Origin: Chionis minor
Taxonomy: Eukaryota > Chordata > Aves > Charadriiformes > Chionididae
DNA: 64,000 nucleotides
Reading direction: 5' to 3'
Assembly: GCA_013398295.1 (NCBI GenBank)
Contig: VZSF01008885.1
Span: forward strand, 687,153-751,152
The position numbers and the translations under genes are program-made. Of this stretch, positions 51,501 to 60,500 are shown piece after piece. The notes beneath the pieces are model-generated. The model made no database searches, had not been told where the DNA came from, and saw only the letters and a list, made by a program, of their open reading frames with translations. Numbering within the stretch: position 1 is the first letter of the stretch; each line of letters starts with the position of its first letter.

Positions 51501-54500
51501 TCAACCCAGGGTGTGCTGGGTTTAGATACCAGAGAACTGAGTCATTAATGCAGAAGTCAAAAAGAAATGCCTGAGGAATTACTTGATGGGGTCTGGGGGA
51601 AGAGGAGAAGAAAACAAAGGAAAGAAAAAAAAAAATTCTTAAATCCTAACAACCATTTTGGTTTTGAAAAACTAGAAGGTGACGCTTCTGGAATTTTCTC
51701 CTCCATCTATTTTTTCCCTTTTTTACCCGTTATTATCCCTTTAGTATCCCCTTTCTTTCCCCTTCTTATCCCTAACTAAAAAATAAATGTTTAAAAAAAA
51801 AGACACCTCATCTTTTAGACTCCGAAGAACCAGGTAATTTTTATTACCTAAAAACATCACAAAAGGACTGTATTTGGAAAAATTTTTAGCAGGTGTTACT
51901 GGCCACTCTTCCACTTTGCACAGTACACTTAGTACAGTAATGCTCATTATCTTCATTCTCCTGATTGCTCATAATTTCAGCATGAGATTATAAAACTCTC
52001 TTCTCACCTTAGCGTGGCCCCTATCAGACCAGCACAGAATCAGGCTGATGGTTTGTTATAACTCTTCACATTACAGCATGTAAGTTTAAGGAATTCTGTC
52101 TCCTTTGCTTTCAGTCTGCTAATTTTCTCACAAGCACTAATTTAACTCTGCGGAAAAACCGCAAGGAGTTACCCTGTGCAAGGATTTTTTGTGTAAAAAA
52201 AGAAAATGCAATTGATACATTGCCAAAGCCTTGTATTATGAACAGTGGCATGTATTTAATGTACCCTGAAAGTGAAGGTTTTTTTAGTACAATCTGTATC
52301 CTTTGTAAGAGCAGACTGGAGACAAATGACTGTATTTGAGGAACATCTGAATCCCATTGATTAGCTTGCTGAATACAGAACAGGAAAGCTGCCAGGTACG
52401 GAGGAAGCTGGGCATGTCCACAAGGGAGTGGAGCAAGCAAGCAACTTACAGTATATGCATGCTCTTTATTTTTTTTAACACCAAGTGTTTTCATTTGGAA
52501 AACTTGGACACTTAAACCTCAAAGTTTCTTTAACTGACTGGTCAGTTAATCAGCATATTGTTCTCATTTTCTGCAGGCAAGCAGAGAAGGGTTTTAAAAG
52601 TAAAAAAATAATACTTTTAAATTATAAGTAATCAAGAAAATGCTTACATAGGTTGTGTTTAATTGAAGTAAGATTTCTTCCCAGGAAAAAAAAAAAAATC
52701 TTTCCTCTTTTTGGGGAGAAAGCATGTAAGTTTTACCTGTTAAAAAAGAATTGTGTCACTCCTGAGCATGTCTGAGAGACTGGTAGTACTCAAAAAGGGT
52801 TTCAGAATAAAACCAAACTACCAATGCATTCCTGCAACAGTCCCTGAAGTAATTTCTACTTGTAGCAACACCAGGCAGTGATACAGGCTAGCCCTTCCAC
52901 AGCCTTCAGCAGTCCACTGTGAGGCTTTCTGTAGAGAAGTCGCATATAAGAGCATGCTTAATTTCCATCTCTTACGAGTAAAGAAAGTACAAGTAAAGAA
53001 AGTTCTTATCTTGAACTTAAAGGAGTAGATTAGCTTTTCTTACATTCTTACAATCCCTACATAATTCTTCATAATTCTTAAAATTTCAGAATTATAAGAA
53101 CTCTTAAATTCTTACATTCATCTTAACTGTTACACCCATACACACACCTTATAAATAGAGCTGTTGCATGTTTTCACTTAGTTAAGAAAAAAAACGTTGA
53201 CAATATTTCTCCATTCATTTTGTTTTTACAAACTGAAAAAATGTTTTCCCCTTTAGTTTTTAACTTCTTGTCAAGTGAAAAAAATTGAAGAAAGAAACAA
53301 TCACGGGTGAGAAAAGAAGAAAAATGCGAACTACAGGTTTTAAAAATCAGATCTTAACAATATTTTCATTAGATGCTTGAAGTTTAAAAAATAGTTGTTT
53401 TGTTTGTTTGCTCCAACAAGCAAGCAGATACTCCCCTACCAGTCCTTCACTGCTTATGGGAGGTTACGATATTTTTGGAAATGTTACTTTCACCTTTTAA
53501 TCACAATGGTCTTAAAAGAAAAAAAAAAAAAAAAGTCTGTCATAGTCCTCCTTTCTCATTCTTTCCTCCGTGTTCTTTTGTTTTAGGTCTTTGTCCTCCA
53601 TTACACCCCACCTTTGCTTATGGTACAGTAGGTTGGAAAGTAATTCTTTTATCCATGCCAGGAACCAATTATGGAATCCACAAAAGGAGCTGACAAAAGA
53701 GACTCTGTCTCTGCTCTCAGCCTTTTGCTCCCTCAGGCCCCAAAACCCAGAAGTGAATGTGCATGGCCAGAATTCTCAATTTCTTAGAAGAAAGCAGGCA
53801 GGCATTTTAGTCAGTGTTTACTGACTTAGAAGTGGTAATAGGAAAAGCTGAGTATGAGCAACTCTAAGGATGGACAAGCACTTTGGTATGGCTGTTATCA
53901 CCTACCTGGAACAGAGAATACAGAACTTTTCAGCAGTTTGCTCTCTGTAGCTTGCTGTGCATTACCTGCATTTAAATCAATCATTGAAATCTTGCACTAC
54001 AAATTTCAATGCCTTTTCAAGTACCAGCCTGACAGTTTGATTTGGCCCATACATAATGTGTAAATCAAACATAACTTACAATTCCTACCCAGGATTAAAG
54101 TTCTCTCGTTCACACCACATGCATGTGTTTGGCTGGACACAGATGTTCAGTCTGTCGTGTTACTGATAAAGCCAAAGTCTCTCTACTTGTACAGGTGTGA
54201 CGATTTCTTCATATTCCACTGTTCAAGTACAACCAAGTATGTTTAAGATGCCACTAAGTTATTAAAGGTACAGCTCACAAGAGTTAAACTGCTCTTATGT
54301 TGACTAAGGAAGAGGAAAACGGGGAATTTGGTTTCACTGAGAGTAAACAGAGCTAATCCACAGACCACTTGGATTGCAGAGCTGGGCTGCAAGGGAACTA
54401 GAAGAAAAATGTCTTTACAGTTAGTCAGGATGGGAAATGTGAAGCTAAGGTTTATTCCACACTCTATAAAATAGGTAAATAACCAGTTAAAAACTTTAAC

Positions 54501-57500
54501 ATCAGGAAACGAGGCTAGAAAGACTATTTGATTCACTGAAGTCCAGTCCCATACTTAATGAAACCAGAAAATATCTTGTTATATTCAAAGGAATTGTTCT
54601 ACCTTACAGTAGTACTGACTTCTGGCTCAAAGTCTGCAAAATCACAGGTATTATTTCCAATATTGTGGCAGGCAGCAGAGTGAACATGTAAGGGAATACA
54701 AAATACCCCCTTTCCAACTCGTGTTACATTTACCCAGGACCGCATCTCCTTCAAAACTGGCTCAAGGCATGAGAAAACGAAGCAGATTTGGTGACACAAA
54801 GTTAGAATTTTCTTATGAGAACTGAACAAGAATAAAAAAATCTTTCAAGTTCAAGAAATGTTCCAGGGATATAAAGGACTCTGTAGTTGATACCTATTTG
54901 TTATCAACTTCTGAAGTAGTTAATTCTTGCTACTGCGCTTGATCTTTTCAATAGTCATTTACCACTTGAAGACAGGTCATCACAAAAGATTATGCAATAA
55001 ACAAGGAATAAAGCAGCTGATTCTTGCATAGAAAAACACAAGATCACCCTCCCCCTTCTCCACTTCAGGAAGATTCATCAGAGTTTATTACGCGTAAGGT
55101 CTTCTGGTTAAACAAAGAATTAATTATGTCACTTTTTACTCTGTCCACTTCTTATCAATTTTGACAGTAGGCTTCTCTAGCCATACAGGTGCTATACAGG
55201 AGCCTGTATCTCTACATGAGGTATCTGAATAAACAGTGTGTAAACAGTGACAAGTTTGTCTCACTGTCCTTGAGGGGCGAGTTCATAGTTTTGCAATGAC
55301 ATTAGAAAACAACATGGCTGTAATTTTGGAGGGATGGAATAAGTTACATTCTGTCATCTAAAATAACATGTATTTTAGTATGGAAAGTTAAATGGTGCCT
55401 ACTGCATGTACTAAATATATATTGAGAGTCATGGCAGTGACGGGAAGCCAAGTTCGGGACAGAATTGCTGTGTTACATACACACACATACGGCCCAACTC
55501 TCACAAAGAGGCACTTTTATACTGGGTTGGAACAATAAAGTGGGCTTAAAGTGGCTGTAAACATAAATGATGAGTGTATGAGAATCACGACCACAGAGTT
55601 TACTTGACAAATGCAGAATACAGGGACAGATGATGGGCGTATAATAGATTGCACGGCCATATGTTTAATAGATAAATGCATCGTAGGCCTTTGCAATTCA
55701 TCATACAATTTGGACCGGATGATTTCTCTACCAATCGCTCTTCCTTGGCACTTATTTGAGCAGCCTACATGCCACAGACAGATCTAAATAGTTCCAGTTA
55801 AAAATGAACATAAAGAGAAATGTTTCCTTTTTCCATTCATCTATTTAGAATATTTTACCTGCCCAGAATAAGTTTCATTTCTGGACCACTAGCACATATT
55901 CTAAAGATAATAACAGAATGAGTTCAAATTTTATTATTCTACAGCCCTGTCAATGGAAAAGAAAAAAATCCAGCTGTTCAGTGAGAAAGAACATTCATTT
56001 CAATCCTCAAAGATTTCAATCGTCAAATATTTCAATCCTAAGGGAAAAAAGAAAGCATTACATGTAGAAAAGACATTTAAGGATGTTTGGAGAGTCTCCG
56101 AATCCTACATTTTAGCCTCGGCTCCCTCTGGTGGTCAACATAAAAAAAGTTTTATATGGCCATTCCATAAAATCTATGCAACCAGGAAGCTTAATCTGTT
56201 TCTAATTCAATGGTTTTCATAAGGGCTGAGCATGCTCATGAGGTATCAGAATGCCTTTAATCATAAATTATACATCTGTCCTTTTTTCCTAAGAGCACTG
56301 AATGTTACTGACATTGGAGTCATAATACTGGAATTTGTTTTGATTTATAAGCTGTCTATGCATTTGCTTGTCCTACTGAAAGGGCTTAATAATATTTTCT
56401 TTTTTTTTTTTAATTTGTTTTTCACCTCAGCTATCAGGACAATATTTGAGCAATGCTGTTTGGCAGTGCTGATAAATCCTAAATATATTAAATGTGTTTC
56501 TTACTAACTCTGGTATGAGCATTTTGGTGAAAAATTGTACTATAGTAGTCAATTTGTTATCAAATTCTCCATGTCATTCTCGTATTTCTAAGGTCTCCAT
56601 GGTTAAAATAAAAGGAATAAAACCAAGCTAATGTCCTTTCATACCACTGCTACCTTAAGAGTCCATCAAACTGACCTAAACTGACATTTCTTCCTTGCGT
56701 TGAAAATGACAGAAAAACTCTCATTCTCTTCCAGAAGCTGAATTGAGGCGACGTTAGAAATCCTGGGTCGAAGCCTGGAACAAGCAGGGATTCCCTGACT
56801 GTACCTCGGTGCTGAGCTGGTGTTCATGAACCAAACTTCCAGCAAGTTCATGTTCCCATAATCACACTATTAAGAATTAACAGTTGTGAAACAGAGTATC
56901 TATGTAATTCCACTGACTAGATTTGGATTTAATGAGTGTCGTTGAAAGTTCTTTCCCACAATGTGTATAGTAATGGGAGGTTTTAAACATGCTAATGTTA
57001 TAGTATAAGCACAATTTCTTATAATTAAGATGATTTCTTCTAAGATGTAGCAATTTTTCTTTTTTTTTTTGTTTTTTTTTGTTTGTTTTTTGGTAAAGTT
57101 CTGTATAATACTGTATATGTACCTGGCATGAAATTGTAAGAAACAAAGGATATGAGCTAGCATAAGCAAAGAGTTTATTTTTTTTTTACAGAGCTGGCTA
57201 GCTTAAACTGGTCATATAAATACTTTATGTAGAAATTTCATGGAAAATATTAATTCCCACAAGTGTATTTTTAGAGGCAAATTTTGCATTTTAATACTAA
57301 AAAAAGAGTAAATTAAGGATGAATAATGAACTTTTTGAGTTTTCACCTACAGCTTCTAAGAGTTTGAGCAGACCACCTGAAAAGAGACGGCTTTTCACAG
57401 CAAACTTGTTAGCTGTCTGCAGAGGGGTCACAGCTGTATTCCTTCAAAGCAAGGGAACTTTTTCATCGAAAATGTAATCTTGTTGAAAACTCGAGGCTCC

Positions 57501-60500
57501 TTTAAGCTAAACTGGTGTCAATGCAAAGAACTGCTTTTACAAGACACTGTAATTCTACATCACGCTCAATATAAAAAGCTTTGTTTCACTACTTCATTAT
57601 TCCATTTTTATACTAGTCTGAACTCCATAGGGCATGTAACTCCATGGAGGTACAAATAGGATGTAAATACAGCAATAAGAATGGGTAAATTAGGTTCTTA
57701 ATCTTCACATTGTGAACACCTAGTAGTTTTTGGTTTTTTTAAGAGAAGACTTACAATTAAATCATTGTCCTGTCTTAAGAAGCTATTACAAAGTACCTGG
57801 CAGCGCAGAGCATTCAATTCTACTCCACTTTTATTAGAAGACCCTTAGGGTATCAAGTATACTTTCTGAAGCATCACTTAAAACTTAATAACTACATGTC
57901 ATATTTGTATTAAAAACCATCAAACCCCTTTTTAGTCATGTTCCACGTTATCTGTAGGAATGCTTTGCTTTCTTATTCTCTGTTTTGCCTACCTGGAAAG
58001 GATTCAAGATGAACATGATTACTTGCTTGAGGGTAAAACAATAATTTTTCATCATTTAAATTAGAGTTATGTATTGCAACTCACTCATTTAAATAACATA
58101 AATGTCTTAAAACACAGTACATGTGAGGTCAGAATAGTTCTGGGTGTGTGCACCATTGCGACTCATAAAACCTATGTTTATAGTTCAGAATGATTAAAAA
58201 TACATGCCTTATGGGCCACTCACATGAAGAACTTTCTTCAGTGCAAAAAAGTTTTTGGTAAGTACAATCCTATAGCTGATATTTTAATTATAAGTCACTG
58301 GCTATTCCTAATACAACTGTAAAAAGAACACTTGTAGAACAAGATTTCTCTTGAGCAAACAGTGTTTGCATCTTTCGTTACAGAAATAGAACACACAGAT
58401 TGATTTCCATTGGTTCTCTTCAGCATCAAGATAAAATCACTCATACTAAGCATCAGGATGAAAGCAGAAGTAAAGCTTATGAATCAGTGCATTTGGTACT
58501 GGCTCTTAGTATCCCTTTTAGGCCCCTTATAGATGCAATAGATTTTTCTCTTTTTTTTCTCAGCAGCTTGATTGATAGCCAAGATATAGAAAGAATCTTG
58601 CACTTCAACTTGACTAGGCTATGCCCAAAGGAACAAAATATATGCAATGAAGGAAAAATAGAATATATTACAGAATGTAAAATGTTATACTGGGATAGCT
58701 GAAAAAAAATGGAAAATGTTTTTAGGAAGTTTTCATTAAATTTTTAGACAGTATTGAAAGTAAGACACCCTGTCCCAAACCCACACACTGAAACACCAAA
58801 TCAAATTAAACCATGGCTCAAAATAAAGAGAATATTTTGAAAAAGAACAGACAAATGTACGGACAAGCTTTCTGAGGCTGATATATAGATTTATGTAACA
58901 CAGCATTCAGTTCTGGAGCATACATCTCACAAATGAATATGAACCACAGCCAAAAATAATCAATAGTAATTAAAAGAGAATGTGCGAGTTCAAAAAGAAA
59001 GGAAGCCAAAATCTCAGTCAGAAAAAAAGGTTCTTTTCCAGCAGGGGAGGAAGGAAGGCAACAGAAGAATCAGGGTAGCAGAGGCAACAGGAGGTTCAGA
59101 GGTATGAAGGTCATAGGAAGAGGCAAGGTCTGTCAGACGCGCTTGGTGTATGAAGGGAATGATGCACAACAATAAACTGTTGGGGGAAAAGAGTAAAAGG
59201 ATAAAATGATAAATATTGTGTAGGTCAGACAGCAGAACGGCTAGCATGCTCAGAAACGTTAAAAAATCAGACGTCCAAAGGAGGTGTAGGTGCATAGGCA
59301 TGTGTATTAAAATCTGGAATCCCACAGATGCTCTGAGACTGACTCCCTGGGTTCACGTATAAGCTAACTCAATCCTATCAGCACAATATCTACCGGTACA
59401 CAGCAGGTCTACAAATTCTGCGTTACTTGGCCTGAATTTTAATTCTCCAGAAGGTACAAGATTGATGATGTTGGAAATTCAACTTCATTCTTTAGCCTCA
59501 GATCAGGCCAGATGAGTGACAGGAGTGATGGCAGCATAAGCCTCCTAAGTCACACTTCTGGGTTTTCTTGCTTTAAAGACTACCTCTACAAAAGAAAAAG
59601 CTGGGTCACTTGACACATGCCTTCTGAGGCAGTGCACTGACAGGCCAGCAAAATTACTTACTGAGCAGCCTGCAGTTCTCAATTAATTTAGAACCACATG
59701 TATGAAAATGTAGTTTCCTCTGTGAGTTTCTCCACCTATTTTTCCTTCAAGTTAACGAATTCCAACCCTTAGAGCCTATCTCCAATGACTGTGAAAGACT
59801 AGATATATAATCTAAGGTGACTGAAGAAATATAACTGCGAGACTTGTAACTGTGGCTTGTGAAAGTGCCACAGCTTTTGTCAAGTGGCTTGTATTACCTG
59901 TGAATATATCAGTGATATAATGAAAGACATTAAAAATTAGATAAGGTGACAAGCCTCCTTTCTGTTCTCCTTGCTCCTTAAATTTAACCTGGTATCATCT
60001 ATCAGCTAGCAGTATACATGTCATCTATCAAAAACAACTGGGAAATGCTTATACCCACTCCTTCATCCCTTTCAAAGTTTCTGGTTAAGTGATGATTGAT
60101 TATTTTGATCCATAGTTAAAAACAAAAACATGTTCAAACCACAATTTCAATTCTTTAAAGACAGAACACTTTCCAAAATTTAAAAATCAATCAGTTGTCA
60201 AGCCCTTACCCAGTGTGAACCCCGAGTTCACTAACACTTTATGCAGGGTCAGAGTGAAGAATTTAACTTCAGGATGTCACTCTATGGGAAGGTGAATTGT
60301 TTATTTTTTTTCAAACAGCACAAAATTTCAAACAAATTTCTTACTGCATTTCTTAATCAGAGTTCATAACAAGCCAAATAAAAGGCTAATCATGGAGGGT
60401 TTAGTTTAGTTCAACAGTATGCTTTAGTTGCTTGTCTAGGTGCAGCAATATTTCAACATGTTCATTCTTTACCTGAAGTAAGTAGCACAGAGTTTACTCT

